A stretch of 64,000 nucleotides of DNA from Hathewaya massiliensis (lineage in GTDB: Bacteria; Bacillota; Clostridia; Clostridiales; Clostridiaceae), in the NCBI RefSeq assembly GCF_902143515.1, contig NZ_CABFVD010000004.1, positions 62,001 to 126,000 of the forward strand, written 5' to 3'. The first letter of the stretch is position 1. Each line of letters starts with the position of its first letter. Below are positions 38,095 through 46,495 of this stretch, one piece after another. Position numbers and translations under genes: made by a program. Under the pieces are notes generated by a model, which did not search any database, was not told the DNA's origin, and saw only the letters and a list, made by a program, of their open reading frames with translations.

Positions 38095-38104
38095 TACAAT
38101 AGTT

Positions 38105-38137
38105 AATTTAGATTTTAAAATTGCCTAACTAAAGTTA
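38105..38137. repeat. Right inverted repeat of the IS701-like element
   Basis: Thirty-three bases ending GCCTAACTAAAGTTA on the plus strand. The outer 23 bases are also the last codons and stop of coaBC read on the minus strand. Confidence 0.8.
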
Positions 38138-39311
38138 TTAAGTTAAATAATCTATTTGCAAGTTCGCTCTTACTCATCTTATTTAACTCATATTCCTCTC
38201 CACACTTTGATATTATAGTAGCCTTGTTAAAATCTGATGCAAACCCTGTTTCACTATTTTTTATATTGTTAGCCACAATATAATCTAAATTCTTTTTCTC
38301 AATTTTTCTCTTAGCATTTTCTATTAAGTTTTCACTTTCTGCAGCAAAGCCAACTAAAATTTGAGATTTTTTCTTTTGCCCTAAGTAAAGTAGTATATCT
38401 CTATCTTTAATAAGTTCGATATTTAAAGAAGAGCTTCCTTTTTTAATCTTTTCATAACTATATTCTTTAGGTTTATAATCTGCAACAGCCGCTGTTTTAA
38501 TTACAATATCCATAAAATCATAATACTCCATTACAGCATTAAACATTTCTTCGTTTGTATTAACTCTTATAAACGTTACTCCTAATGGAGGTTCTATGTT
38601 AGTAGGGCCAGAAATCAAAATAACTTCTGCACCTCTATTTCTAGCTTCTTCTGCAATGGCATATCCCATCTTACCGGAAGAGCGATTAGTAAATATTCTA
38701 ACTGGATCTATTTTCCCAATAGTAGGTCCAGCAGTAACTAAAACTTTTTTACCTACTAAATCCTTAATAGGGTACAACTTACTGCAAATACTATGTACAA
38801 TCACATCAGTATTTGCAAGCTTTCCCATACCTTCATCACCACACGCAAGTCTTCCACTTTCAGGTTCAATAAACTCATAACCTAAGCTTTTTAGCTTTTT
38901 AATATTTTTCTGTACTATTACATTGCTATACATATTTGTATTCATAGCCGGTGCAAATAATACAGGGGCTTTTGTTGCCATAATAGTTGTGGATAACATA
39001 TCATCAGCAATTCCATTTGACACCTTACCTATAATATTAGCTGTAGCAGGTACTATTGCCATTAAATCAGCTTTTTTAGCTAGAGATATATGCTGAATTT
39101 CAAAGGCTTTAGGTTCTTCAAACATATCATAGGTTACCATGTTTTGACTTAAGCTTTGAAAACTTAAAGGAGTTACAAATTCCCTTGCAGATTTAGTCAT
39201 TATAACATGAATGTCCATATTTCTTTTTTTAAGTTTACTAACTACTTCCAATGCTTTATAAACAGCAATACCACCTGAAACTCCAAGCACTATGGTTTTT
39301 TCAGTTGCCAT
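38115..39311 (-). CDS. coaBC: Bifunctional phosphopantothenoylcysteine decarboxylase/synthetase CoaBC, 3' end altered by IS
   Basis: CoaBC (398 aa) makes 4'-phosphopantetheine from phosphopantothenate and cysteine, two steps before CoaD. The N-terminal flavin decarboxylase has GVSGGIAVYKAL and the PAMNTNMYSN motif (about residues 110-119). The C-terminal synthetase has VTAGPTIGKIDPVRIFTNRSSGKMGYAIA and KTAAVADYKP. The last seven codons (TLVRQF and stop) coincide with the terminal repeat of the IS701-like element, so the native C-terminus was probably replaced. Core domains are complete and activity is expected. The start directly abuts the rpoZ stop. Confidence 0.94.
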   Translation of the reverse strand: MATEKTIVLGVSGGIAVYKALEVVSKLKKRNMDIHVIMTKSAREFVTPLSFQSLSQNMVTYDMFEEPKAFEIQHISLAKKADLMAIVPATANIIGKVSNGIADDMLSTTIMATKAPVLFAPAMNTNMYSNVIVQKNIKKLKSLGYEFIEPESGRLACGDEGMGKLANTDVIVHSICSKLYPIKDLVGKKVLVTAGPTIGKIDPVRIFTNRSSGKMGYAIAEEARNRGAEVILISGPTNIEPPLGVTFIRVNTNEEMFNAVMEYYDFMDIVIKTAAVADYKPKEYSYEKIKKGSSSLNIELIKDRDILLYLGQKKKSQILVGFAAESENLIENAKRKIEKKNLDYIVANNIKNSETGFASDFNKATIISKCGEEYELNKMSKSELANRLFNLITLVRQF

Positions 39312-39536
39312 CTATTTTATACCTTCTTTCACCCTTTGAACTGTTATTGCCCCTTTATCTATTTCATTTATAGCTATGGTCAATGGTTTAATAGACTCTA
39401 TTTCTATAAGTTTTTTGTCACCATCTATAATTTGTCTTGCTCTTTTTGATGTAGAAATTATTAAAGAATACCTATTATCTACATTTTTTAATAAATTAAC
39501 TATTGCTGGATTTATCATTGAATCTGAATTATTCAT
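39312..39536 (-). CDS. rpoZ: DNA-directed RNA polymerase omega subunit
   Basis: Omega (74 aa) assists RNA polymerase assembly through the beta-prime subunit. It has MINPAIVNLLKNVDNRYSLII and STSKRARQIIDGD, the conserved helix binding beta-prime. Its ATG overlaps the gmk stop by 8 nt and coaBC begins right after its stop. The remA-gmk-rpoZ-coaBC-priA chain is conserved. Confidence 0.95.
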   Translation of the reverse strand: MNNSDSMINPAIVNLLKNVDNRYSLIISTSKRARQIIDGDKKLIEIESIKPLTIAINEIDKGAITVQRVKEGIK

Positions 39537-40143
39537 TTATAAGACCTCCTATTTTATCACATAAATCTTTTTGTCTATCAACACGGCATTTTTCAGCTGT
39601 AATAATTGACTTAATCTCACTTACTGCATCCTCTATAATATCATTAATTACTACATAATTGTATCTAGATACGTAGTTTAGTTCTTGAAAAGCTGACTTA
39701 AACCTTAAGTTTAAGCTTTCTTCTGTCTCACTACCTCTTCCTATAATTCTATTTTTTAGCTCCTCCATAGAAGGTGGCATTATAAATATAAATACTCCTT
39801 CTGGACATATATCCTTAACTTTTAAAGCACCTTGAATATCTATCTCTAAAATTACATCAATGCCTTCATTTAGTTTATCTTCTATCTTATCCTTTGGAGT
39901 TCCATAATAATTACCATATACTTCAGCGTACTCTAAAAAATTTCCTTTGCTTAGTTTTTCTAAGAAGGTTTCTTTACCTAAAAAAAAGTAACTAGTTCCC
40001 TCAATCTCACCCTCTCTAGGAAGACGAGTAGTTGCTGATACAGATAGCCAATAACTTTTATCTTTTAAAAGTTCCCTACAAACAGTTCCTTTTCCTGCAC
40101 CTGAAGGCCCTGATATTACTATTAATAACCCCTTTTTTATCAT
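39529..40143 (-). CDS. gmk: Guanylate kinase
   Basis: Gmk (204 aa) phosphorylates GMP/dGMP to the diphosphates. Walker A is GPSGAGKGTVCREL (near residue 11). It also has TTRLPREGEIEGTSYFF, FLEYAEVYGNYYGTPK and DVILEIDIQGALKVKD. The ATG of MIKKGLLIV is 9 nt after GAGGTGG and one base after the remA stop. The frame extends upstream into remA without homology to Gmk. Confidence 0.97.
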   Translation of the reverse strand: MIKKGLLIVISGPSGAGKGTVCRELLKDKSYWLSVSATTRLPREGEIEGTSYFFLGKETFLEKLSKGNFLEYAEVYGNYYGTPKDKIEDKLNEGIDVILEIDIQGALKVKDICPEGVFIFIMPPSMEELKNRIIGRGSETEESLNLRFKSAFQELNYVSRYNYVVINDIIEDAVSEIKSIITAEKCRVDRQKDLCDKIGGLINE

Positions 40144-40144
40144 T

Positions 40145-40417
40145 TTATTCTTCCACCTCATCCACTGCTTCTTCATCTTTTACTGATAATCTATGAGCAA
40201 CAGTTTCAGGTTGAACAGCAGATAATATAATATGATCGCTATCTGTTATAATAACAGCTCGAGTTCTTCTTCCATAAGTGGCATCTATAAGCATACCCCT
40301 ATCTCTTGCCTCTTGTATTATTCTTTTAATTGGTGCAGATTCTGGACTTACTATAGCTACCAACCTATTTGCTGACACTATATTACCAAAACCAATATTA
40401 ATTAATTTAATATTCAT
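40145..40417 (-). CDS. remA: RemA-like extracellular matrix regulatory protein (DUF370)
   Basis: A 90-aa RemA/YlzA protein. In B. subtilis RemA is a DNA-binding oligomer that activates matrix operons. It is well conserved: [20 protein letters not shown] (about 6-25), RRIIQEA-type segment [20 protein letters not shown] and [19 protein letters not shown]. It lies between yicC (20 nt) and gmk. Its target genes in this organism cannot be told from sequence. Confidence 0.9.
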   Translation of the reverse strand: MNIKLINIGFGNIVSANRLVAIVSPESAPIKRIIQEARDRGMLIDATYGRRTRAVIITDSDHIILSAVQPETVAHRLSVKDEEAVDEVEE

Positions 40418-40437
40418 AATAACCCTCCTAGAAAATT

Positions 40438-41319
40438 TTATTCTATATTTTGAACTTGTTCTCTTATTTTTTCAATTTCACTTTTTAATTCAAGAGTATA
40501 ATTTAGAATTTCCAAGTCATTGGCCTTTGAAGCTATAGTGTTAGCTTCCCTATTCATCTCTTGAACAATGAAATCTAATTTTCTTCCTATAGGTTCTTCT
40601 AACTTAAGTGTTGATTTTATTTGTTCTATATGACTATTTAATCTTGTTATCTCTTCATCTATACTAGCCTTATCAGCAAAAACTGCAATTTCCATAGCAA
40701 CTCTGCTTTCATCATAATTCTGTTTATCATCTAATAAATCCTTTAATCTTGAAGATAATTTTTCTTTATATTCTTTTACTACAAAAGGTGTTCTTTTATT
40801 TATCTTAGCAATTAAGGATTTTATATTGTCTAATTTTAAGATTAAATCTTCTTGTAGTTTTTCACCTTCACTATTACGCATTAATAAAAGTTTATCTAGA
40901 GCTTCTCTAAGTGCAGATTCTATACTAACCCATACTTCATCCAAGCTCTCTTCTTTTTGTTCAAGACTTATAACTTCAGGAAATCTTGAAAGTGAACTTA
41001 CAGTTATATCTTCTCTTAAATTTAACTCTTCATTAATAGATTTTAGACATTTTAGATAACTTTTTGCTAAATTCATATTTAGTATAGCCTCTGTGGACTG
41101 TTTATTGTAATCTTTTTGTGTTATATATACATCAACTTTTCCTCTTTTAATATGTTGATTAATTAAGTTTCTAGCCTTGTCTTCAAGAGATAAGAAAATC
41201 CTAGGAAACTTTATAGAAGTTTCTTGAAACCTATGATTTACACTTTTCATTTCTATTATAAAGGTCTTATCCCCTTCACTACAAGTTCCTCTTCCAAAAC
41301 CAGTCATACTTTTTACCAT
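40438..41319 (-). CDS. yicC: YicC family endoribonuclease
   Basis: A 293-aa YicC protein, a family of stress-linked endoribonucleases. The hallmark opening [11 protein letters not shown] is followed by [16 protein letters not shown]. The C-terminal DUF1732 part has [14 protein letters not shown] and [21 protein letters not shown], very strongly conserved. First gene of the yicC-remA-gmk-rpoZ-coaBC unit. The 41320-41509 gap before the next terminator is AT-rich and shows no gene. Confidence 0.94.
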   Translation of the reverse strand: MVKSMTGFGRGTCSEGDKTFIIEMKSVNHRFQETSIKFPRIFLSLEDKARNLINQHIKRGKVDVYITQKDYNKQSTEAILNMNLAKSYLKCLKSINEELNLREDITVSSLSRFPEVISLEQKEESLDEVWVSIESALREALDKLLLMRNSEGEKLQEDLILKLDNIKSLIAKINKRTPFVVKEYKEKLSSRLKDLLDDKQNYDESRVAMEIAVFADKASIDEEITRLNSHIEQIKSTLKLEEPIGRKLDFIVQEMNREANTIASKANDLEILNYTLELKSEIEKIREQVQNIE

Positions 41320-41509
41320 GCTAATTATCCACCTTCCAATTGCACTCTATTACTCATAATTTCAATTATAATATTAATTATACATACATGCTATTAATTA
41401 TACCTAATAAAAAGCCTATATTTCAAGTTTTAATCTTATCATAATATTTAAAACATATTTTACTAAAAAAATCAACCTTTAAAATATATAAAATTCAAAA
41501 ATAATAAAG

Positions 41510-41549
41510 ATTAAAGACACTTCCATGTATTATGGTAAGTGTCTTTAAT
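41510..41549 (-). terminator. Terminator after the purine permease
   Basis: A perfect 13-bp stem ATTAAAGACACTT/AAGTGTCTTTAAT with a 14-nt loop, about 25 bp past the permease stop, followed on the minus strand by an AT-rich tail. Confidence 0.75.
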
Positions 41550-41572
41550 CATAGTATATGTAATATTCACCA

Positions 41573-42955
41573 TTATTTAAAGAACTTTGATAAAATTGAT
41601 GGTGCTATTATATTTAAAATAAAAACTATTGAAAGTATATATACTATAGAAGAAACGTTTTTTCTTTCCTGCCCTTTTGTCCTTCTCATTATATTATATA
41701 TCCCATTTATTATTCCATAAGATAAAATTCCTAAAGTTAATCCATCCCCAATACTATAAGTAAGAGGCATTAAAGCAATAGTTAAAAAGGCTGGAACTCC
41801 TTCTGTAAGATCATTAAAGTCTATATTAACTACATTTTGCATCATAAATATCCCTACAATTATAAGTGCTGGTGCTGTAGCACATGAAGGTATACTTATA
41901 AATAAAGGTGAAAAGAACATAGCAACTAAAAATAATGCTCCCGTAACAACAGATGCAAGTCCTGTTCTAGCCCCTTGTGCGACTCCTGCTGAGCTTTCAA
42001 CAAAAGTGGTTACAGTAGAAGTCCCTAATACAGCTCCAACTGTAGTACCAACAGCATCTACTAAAAGTGCCTTGCCCGCGTTCTTAACTTTACCTTCGTT
42101 ATCTACCATATCTACTTTAGAGGCAACTCCTACTAAGGTTCCTAAAGTATCAAAGAAATCTACAAATAAAAATGAAAATACTACTACTATAAATTTCCCT
42201 ATTTTATCTGCATCTAATATATGTTGAATTTGCAGTTTAAATGCAATTGGCTTCATACTTGCAAATTTAAAAATTCCATTTGGAGCAAATATCATGTGAG
42301 ATGCTGCAGACTCTGGTGATATAAAAGCATATCCCCATGCAATTAAAGTACTAGCTAATATTCCTAGTAATATTCCGCCCCTTATCTTTTTAATCTCACA
42401 AATTATAATTACTAATATCCCAATAACAGCTATAATTACTGTTGGTGAAGTTAAATCTCCCTTTGAAACCTTTGTTGCTTCGTTAGAAACTACAATTCCA
42501 GCATTTACAAAGCCTATAAATGCTATAAAAAGACCTATACCCGCAGTTACCGCTAGCTTAAGATTTTTAGGAATACAATTTGCAACAGCTTCCCTAGCTC
42601 TAGTTAAAGAAAGCAATATAAAAATTAATCCTTCTATGAATATAGCAGTTAATGCCATCTCCCATGGTATATTCATACCCTTTGGATTACATACTGTAAA
42701 AGCAAAATATGCATTAAGCCCCATACCTGAAGCTAGAGCAAATGGTAAATTCGCATAAAGTCCCATAAATATTGTGGCAAAAGCTGCTGTTATACATGTT
42801 ACTGTAACCAATGCCCCTTTATCCATACCAGTAACGCTAAGTATGTCAGGATTAACTACGATTATGTACGCCATGGTTAAAAATGTAGTTATACCTCCAA
42901 TAACTTCTTTTTTTACATCTGAGCCATTTTCTTTGAGTTTGAAAAAATTCTCCAT
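41573..42955 (-). CDS. NCS2-family purine (guanine/hypoxanthine) permease
   Basis: A 460-aa permease of the AzgA/PbuG branch of the NCS2 family, with about 12-14 membrane segments, probably importing hypoxanthine and guanine by proton symport. It opens MENFFKLKENGSDVKKEVIGG. It has TFLTMAYIIVVNP, the ASGMGLNAYFAFTV substrate-site stretch (about 74-87), VFSFLFVDFFDTLGTLVGVA and GTSTVTTFVESSAGVAQGARTG, all AzgA-like. A guanine-class purine riboswitch and terminator lie in its leader, so expression should fall when guanine or hypoxanthine is plentiful. That matches the transport role. Confidence 0.93.
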   Translation of the reverse strand: MENFFKLKENGSDVKKEVIGGITTFLTMAYIIVVNPDILSVTGMDKGALVTVTCITAAFATIFMGLYANLPFALASGMGLNAYFAFTVCNPKGMNIPWEMALTAIFIEGLIFILLSLTRAREAVANCIPKNLKLAVTAGIGLFIAFIGFVNAGIVVSNEATKVSKGDLTSPTVIIAVIGILVIIICEIKKIRGGILLGILASTLIAWGYAFISPESAASHMIFAPNGIFKFASMKPIAFKLQIQHILDADKIGKFIVVVFSFLFVDFFDTLGTLVGVASKVDMVDNEGKVKNAGKALLVDAVGTTVGAVLGTSTVTTFVESSAGVAQGARTGLASVVTGALFLVAMFFSPLFISIPSCATAPALIIVGIFMMQNVVNIDFNDLTEGVPAFLTIALMPLTYSIGDGLTLGILSYGIINGIYNIMRRTKGQERKNVSSIVYILSIVFILNIIAPSILSKFFK

Positions 42956-42982
42956 TACTTTCCCCCCGTTTTTTAAAAAATA

Positions 42983-43015
42983 AAAAACCTTAAGATGAGT
43001 TATCCTAAGGTTTTT
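42983..43015 (-). terminator. Riboswitch expression-platform terminator
   Basis: A 14-bp RNA stem (42983-42996 with 43002-43015; one U-G wobble) followed by a long U-tract on the minus strand, between the purine aptamer and the permease ATG. Position and form are those of a ligand-controlled intrinsic terminator. Confidence 0.88.
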
Positions 43016-43075
43016 AGTAATGTAATCATTTCACGAAACTTTTAGTGAAAATTTTACAAACATAGCTAAAGATAA

Positions 43076-43142
43076 GCTCATAGTCGAATATTTATGGTAT
43101 TCGGTAGAAACTACTGATCCGTATTATCAGTATTATATAAGC
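43076..43142 (-). ncRNA. Purine riboswitch aptamer, guanine class
   Basis: A 67-nt minus-strand aptamer. P1 is GCUUAUA/UAUGAGC. P2 is UACUGAU/AUCAGUA with loop AAUACGG. The core is GUUUCUACC, and P3 is CGAAUA/UAUUCG with loop CCAUAAA. The 3' junction GACUAUG has C at the position that pairs with the ligand (C74 of xpt numbering), which specifies guanine/hypoxanthine rather than adenine. All elements match the known class. It controls the downstream permease through the terminator at 42983-43015. The flanking 43143-43274 shows no gene. Confidence 0.95.
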
Positions 43143-43274
43143 ATCTATATGCAATTATTTATATGACTATATTATCAAAGTAGAATCATATTGTCAATAG
43201 ATTTACGAACATTTTATTTGTTTTTTAAATTATAATTCGTAATTTTTATTTAAATCCCATATAATCAACTTTTT

Positions 43275-44261
43275 TTATTTATATAAATCTTGTTCGAATA
43301 TTTCTCTTATTTCTTCTTTATTTTCAGTTTTACCTAAAGCTAGCATTAACTTTATCCTAGCTTTTTGTCCTGGAAGCCTGTCCCCAAAAATAACACCAGA
43401 CTCTCTTAATCCTTTACCTCCACCTAAGTATCCATAACTATCTAAAACCCTTCCTTTAAAGCATCTAGAAACAAGCACTACTACAACCCCACTTTTAATT
43501 GCCCTATCTACAGCTTCAGCCATTTTAGGAGGTATATTTCCTCTTCCCATAGCTTCTATTACAATTCCTTTAGCCCCTTCTTTTACACAAAAATCTATTA
43601 ATTTGCCATCCATACCTGCTGCTGATTTTATAAGATCCACCTTTGGATCAATTTTATCAGTTAATATTTTTTGCTTATTTAAGTTATCCCTATAAAATAT
43701 AGCTTCATTATTATCTACCACACCTATAGGTCCAAACTCAGGACTTTTAAAAGTATTTAAATGCATTGAATGCTCTTTAGTTACTTCACTTGCACAATTG
43801 AGTTCATCATTTAAACAAACTAAAACTCCTCTCCCCTTAGCTTTAGGCGACATGGCTGTACAAATAGATGCTGAAAGATTTGCAGGTCCATCATACCCAA
43901 GTTCAGAACTATTTCTCATGGAACCTGTAACTATAACAGGTTTTTGTGAATCTATAATTAAATCTAAGAAATATGCGGTTTCCTCTAAAGTATCAGTACC
44001 ATGAGTTGTAACAACTCCTATTATATCTTCTCTATCTAATAACTTTTTTATGTATATTGAAAGGTCCATCATAAGTTCTGGAGTTACATGAGGACTTGGC
44101 AAACTTGAAAAAGTATATGTTTCTATTTCTGTATATTCTTCTATTCCAGTTACCATGGACATAATCTCCTCCCCACTTAAAGTAGGAATAGCAGCCTTAA
44201 GTTTTGGATCAACCTTCATTGTTATTGTGCCACCATTAAATACAACAGCTACCTTCTTCAT
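43275..44261 (-). CDS. L-asparaginase
   Basis: A 328-aa asparaginase/glutaminase-fold enzyme hydrolysing asparagine to aspartate and ammonia. The two active-site regions are visible: VVFNGGTITMKV (nucleophile Thr in GGTI, about residues 7-18) and VVTTHGTDTLEETAYFL (second catalytic triad, about 83-99). The C-terminal domain includes GIVIEAMGRGNIPP. No signal peptide, so it is cytoplasmic. Monocistronic, with a terminator on each side. Whether it is AnsA- or AnsB-like is not resolved. Confidence 0.93.
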   Translation of the reverse strand: MKKVAVVFNGGTITMKVDPKLKAAIPTLSGEEIMSMVTGIEEYTEIETYTFSSLPSPHVTPELMMDLSIYIKKLLDREDIIGVVTTHGTDTLEETAYFLDLIIDSQKPVIVTGSMRNSSELGYDGPANLSASICTAMSPKAKGRGVLVCLNDELNCASEVTKEHSMHLNTFKSPEFGPIGVVDNNEAIFYRDNLNKQKILTDKIDPKVDLIKSAAGMDGKLIDFCVKEGAKGIVIEAMGRGNIPPKMAEAVDRAIKSGVVVVLVSRCFKGRVLDSYGYLGGGKGLRESGVIFGDRLPGQKARIKLMLALGKTENKEEIREIFEQDLYK

Positions 44262-44364
44262 AATAACAACCTCCTAAAATTTTTATATACTTATTTACCA
44301 AGTATATTTCCATACATATTATATATCTTTATTTTAATTCTGTCAGTTTAATTGCATAAAAAAA

Positions 44365-44390
44365 GCTAGAAAATTTAAAAATTATCTAGC
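44365..44390 (-). terminator. Terminator after the 70-aa gene
   Basis: A GCTAGA/TCTAGC stem extended by an A/T inner helix, with seven Ts after it on the minus strand, 10 bp past the stop of the 70-aa gene. Confidence 0.85.
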
Positions 44391-44399
44391 CTCTTTTTA

Positions 44400-44612
44400 T
44401 TAAGAAAAACCCTCTTTATCCTTTAAATAGGTAAATATGATTTTCTCTACTTCATCACCACAATTATCATCATATTCTAAAATTTTTATTTCACCATCTA
44501 AATCCTTAAGTTCCACTTTTAATATTTCTTCTCCAGTATTCTTTTGAACATCCCTTGCAACATTTAAAAGCTTATACCCTTTTTCAGCATACTTCTCTAT
44601 CCTACTATCCAT
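44400..44612 (-). CDS. Small acidic protein of unknown function (70 aa)
   Basis: A 70-aa acidic soluble protein, MDSRIEKYAEKGYKLLNVAR at the start and EKIIFTYLKDKEGFS at the end. A single Cys is in DDNCGDE. I do not recognise the family. AGGAGGAAGAG lies just before the ATG, an excellent ribosome site, and a terminator follows, so it is a real gene. It starts 15 nt after the stop of the 54-aa gene, making a two-gene unit downstream of spoIVA. Confidence 0.75.
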   Translation of the reverse strand: MDSRIEKYAEKGYKLLNVARDVQKNTGEEILKVELKDLDGEIKILEYDDNCGDEVEKIIFTYLKDKEGFS

Positions 44613-44626
44613 CTCTTCCTCCTAAG

Positions 44627-44791
44627 TTAATCATTTTCCTTTTGATATTTTTTAGTTTGTATTTTGCTTATATGCCCTTCATCCAAACCAGTCTCGCTCA
44701 TTATCTCTAAACTGCCTATTCCTCTATTCATCATATCTTTAGCCTTCTCTACTGCTTTTTCATATTCACCTTTTTTAAATTTTTTAATCAT
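44627..44791 (-). CDS. Small basic helix-turn-helix-like protein (54 aa)
   Basis: A 54-aa ORF with GGAGGG 4 nt before its ATG. It starts MIKKFKKGEYEKAVEKAKDM and has SLEIMSETGLDEGHISKIQ, which looks like a helix-turn-helix (turn at TGLDE, second helix GHISKIQTKK). The protein is short for a DNA-binding dimer but plausible. It is followed after 15 nt by the 70-aa gene. The pair lies downstream of the spoIVA terminator. The family is not recognised and the function unknown. Confidence 0.72.
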   Translation of the reverse strand: MIKKFKKGEYEKAVEKAKDMMNRGIGSLEIMSETGLDEGHISKIQTKKYQKEND

Positions 44792-44899
44792 ATTACCCTC
44801 CATATTAGATTATCCTTTTTATTTTGTACTATTCATACTTATATTTTCCCTATATCTAAGTTTTTATGCTTTTATATTTTCTAATATAAGCACAAAAAT

Positions 44900-44925
44900 A
44901 GGCAACTTGATTTCTCAAATTGCCT
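44900..44925 (-). terminator. Terminator after spoIVA
   Basis: An 11-bp stem (44900-44910 with 44915-44925, loop of 4, one U-G wobble) 17 bp beyond the spoIVA stop, followed on the minus strand by TATTTTTG. Confidence 0.85.
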
Positions 44926-44942
44926 AAATTCATTAAAGATAT

Positions 44943-46421
44943 CTATAATATTATACAGATAAGTCCTCCGTTACCTTCATTTATAATTTTTTCTAGAGTC
45001 TTTTGAATTTTTACTTGAACATCCTCTGGCATTTTATATAATTTCTTCTGAAGACCTTCTTTAACCAAAACTTCAAGAGACTTTCCGAACATATTACTTT
45101 GCCATATCTCAGAAGGATCATTTTCAAATTGCTCTAAGATAGATTTAACCAACTCTTCGCTTTGCTTCTCTGTTCCCATAATTGGAGAAACCTCTGTTTG
45201 AATATCAGCCTTAATTAAGTGAAGGGAAGGTGCACTGGCTTTTAACTTCACTCCATATCTTGTACCTTGCTTTACTATCTCAGGCTCTTCTAGTCTCATT
45301 TCAGAAAGCTGAGGTGCCACTAAGCCATACCCTGTTTCTTTAACTTCTCTTAGGGCATCTTTAATTTTATCATATTCCTTTTTTGCCTTATGGAAATCCT
45401 CCATTATATTTAAAAGCTCACTTTCTCCTCTTATATCACACTCACTAACTTCACTTAAAACTTTATAAAAAAGCCCTGACTTAGGATTAAGTTCGATACT
45501 AGCCGTACCATCTCCCATATTTATTTCATTTAACCTAGACCCTTGAAGGAAGTCAACTGTTTCAACACTTCTAAAGGATTGTCTAACATCCCTTAACTTA
45601 AATATATTTTTGCATAGGTCCTTTACTACATTTAAAAAATCAATTTTTAACCAATGACCTGGATTAAGTTTTTCTATCCATTCTGGCATATCAATTTTTA
45701 TTTCTTTTACTGGGAATTCTTTTAATATATTTTCAAATATATTTTTAATATGTTCTTCTGTCATATTTAGAGCGTCAATTACTTGAACTGGTACATCATA
45801 TTTTTCTTCCATGGACTTCTTTAACTCTAAGGTCTCTTCGCCCTGTGGATTTTTACTATTTAATACTACTATAAAAGGTTTATTAATAATCTTTAGCTCA
45901 TTTATAACTCTCTCTTCTGCTTCCATATAATCATCACGATTTATTCCTGTTACACTACCATCAGTAGTAACTACTATGCCTATAGTAGAATGTTCATTTA
46001 TTACTTTTTTAGTCCCGATTTCTGCTGCTTCTTCAAAGGGAATCTCATAATCATACCATGGCGTTGTAACCATCTTATCCCCTTGACCTTCTTTATAGCC
46101 TAAGGCACCTTTTACAATATATCCTACACAGTCAACCATTCTTATTTTAAACTTTGTACTTTCATCAAAGGATATTTCTACTGCTTCATTAGGCACAAAC
46201 TTGGGCTCTGTTGTATGAATACTTTTTCCAGATGCACTTTGTGGAAGTTCATCTTTTGCTCTTTCCTTCTTATGAGGATTTTCTATGTTGGGAATTACCA
46301 TAAGATCCATAAATCTTTTAATAAAAGTGGATTTACCTGTTCTAACAGGCCCTACTACACCAACATATATATCTCCCTGGGTTCTTTCTGCAATATCCTT
46401 ATATATATCAAAATTTTCCAA
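44943..46421 (-). CDS. spoIVA: Stage IV sporulation protein A (coat morphogenetic ATPase)
   Basis: SpoIVA (492 aa) is the ATP-driven cytoskeletal protein that forms the basement layer of the spore coat and is anchored by SpoVM. The Walker A GPVRTGKSTFIKRFMDLMVI is at about residues 24-43, followed by DELPQSASGKSIHTTEP, VRMVDCVGYIVKGALG and TTDGSVTGI. The C-terminal SpoVM-binding end reads NGGLICIIL, nearly the family consensus. The start is TTG, with AGGAGGG 8 nt upstream. Preceded by gpsA, the same order as in B. subtilis. SigE control is expected; I could not identify its promoter with confidence. Confidence 0.97.
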   Translation of the reverse strand: MENFDIYKDIAERTQGDIYVGVVGPVRTGKSTFIKRFMDLMVIPNIENPHKKERAKDELPQSASGKSIHTTEPKFVPNEAVEISFDESTKFKIRMVDCVGYIVKGALGYKEGQGDKMVTTPWYDYEIPFEEAAEIGTKKVINEHSTIGIVVTTDGSVTGINRDDYMEAEERVINELKIINKPFIVVLNSKNPQGEETLELKKSMEEKYDVPVQVIDALNMTEEHIKNIFENILKEFPVKEIKIDMPEWIEKLNPGHWLKIDFLNVVKDLCKNIFKLRDVRQSFRSVETVDFLQGSRLNEINMGDGTASIELNPKSGLFYKVLSEVSECDIRGESELLNIMEDFHKAKKEYDKIKDALREVKETGYGLVAPQLSEMRLEEPEIVKQGTRYGVKLKASAPSLHLIKADIQTEVSPIMGTEKQSEELVKSILEQFENDPSEIWQSNMFGKSLEVLVKEGLQKKLYKMPEDVQVKIQKTLEKIINEGNGGLICIIL

Positions 46422-46495
46422 TATATATACCCTCCTATATACGTTTTAACATTATATATATATTTAGGTACACATACATTTATAACTACTTTTTA

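Larger units (their letters stand above)
36668..38137. mobile_element. IS701-like insertion sequence at the 3' end of coaBC
   Basis: About 1470 bp, bounded by 33-bp imperfect inverted repeats (36668-36700 and 38105-38137; 29 of 33 positions match, outermost TAACTTTAGTTA identical). It contains one plus-strand transposase. I could not find a clean target duplication; YTAR-like TTAA occurs at or near both edges but at different offsets. The exact ends are therefore uncertain by a few bases. The right repeat lies inside the coaBC coding end, so the element appears to supply the last codons and stop of coaBC. Confidence 0.8.

Noticed and set aside
43143-43274. Possible further regulatory RNA between the asparaginase stop and the purine aptamer
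   Set aside because: No stem of meaningful length was found; it appears to be promoter and spacer sequence.
44664-44927. Plus-strand 87-codon frame between spoIVA and the small genes
   Set aside because: It overlaps the 54-aa gene with a strong ribosome site on the other strand and crosses the spoIVA terminator; hydrophobic shadow.
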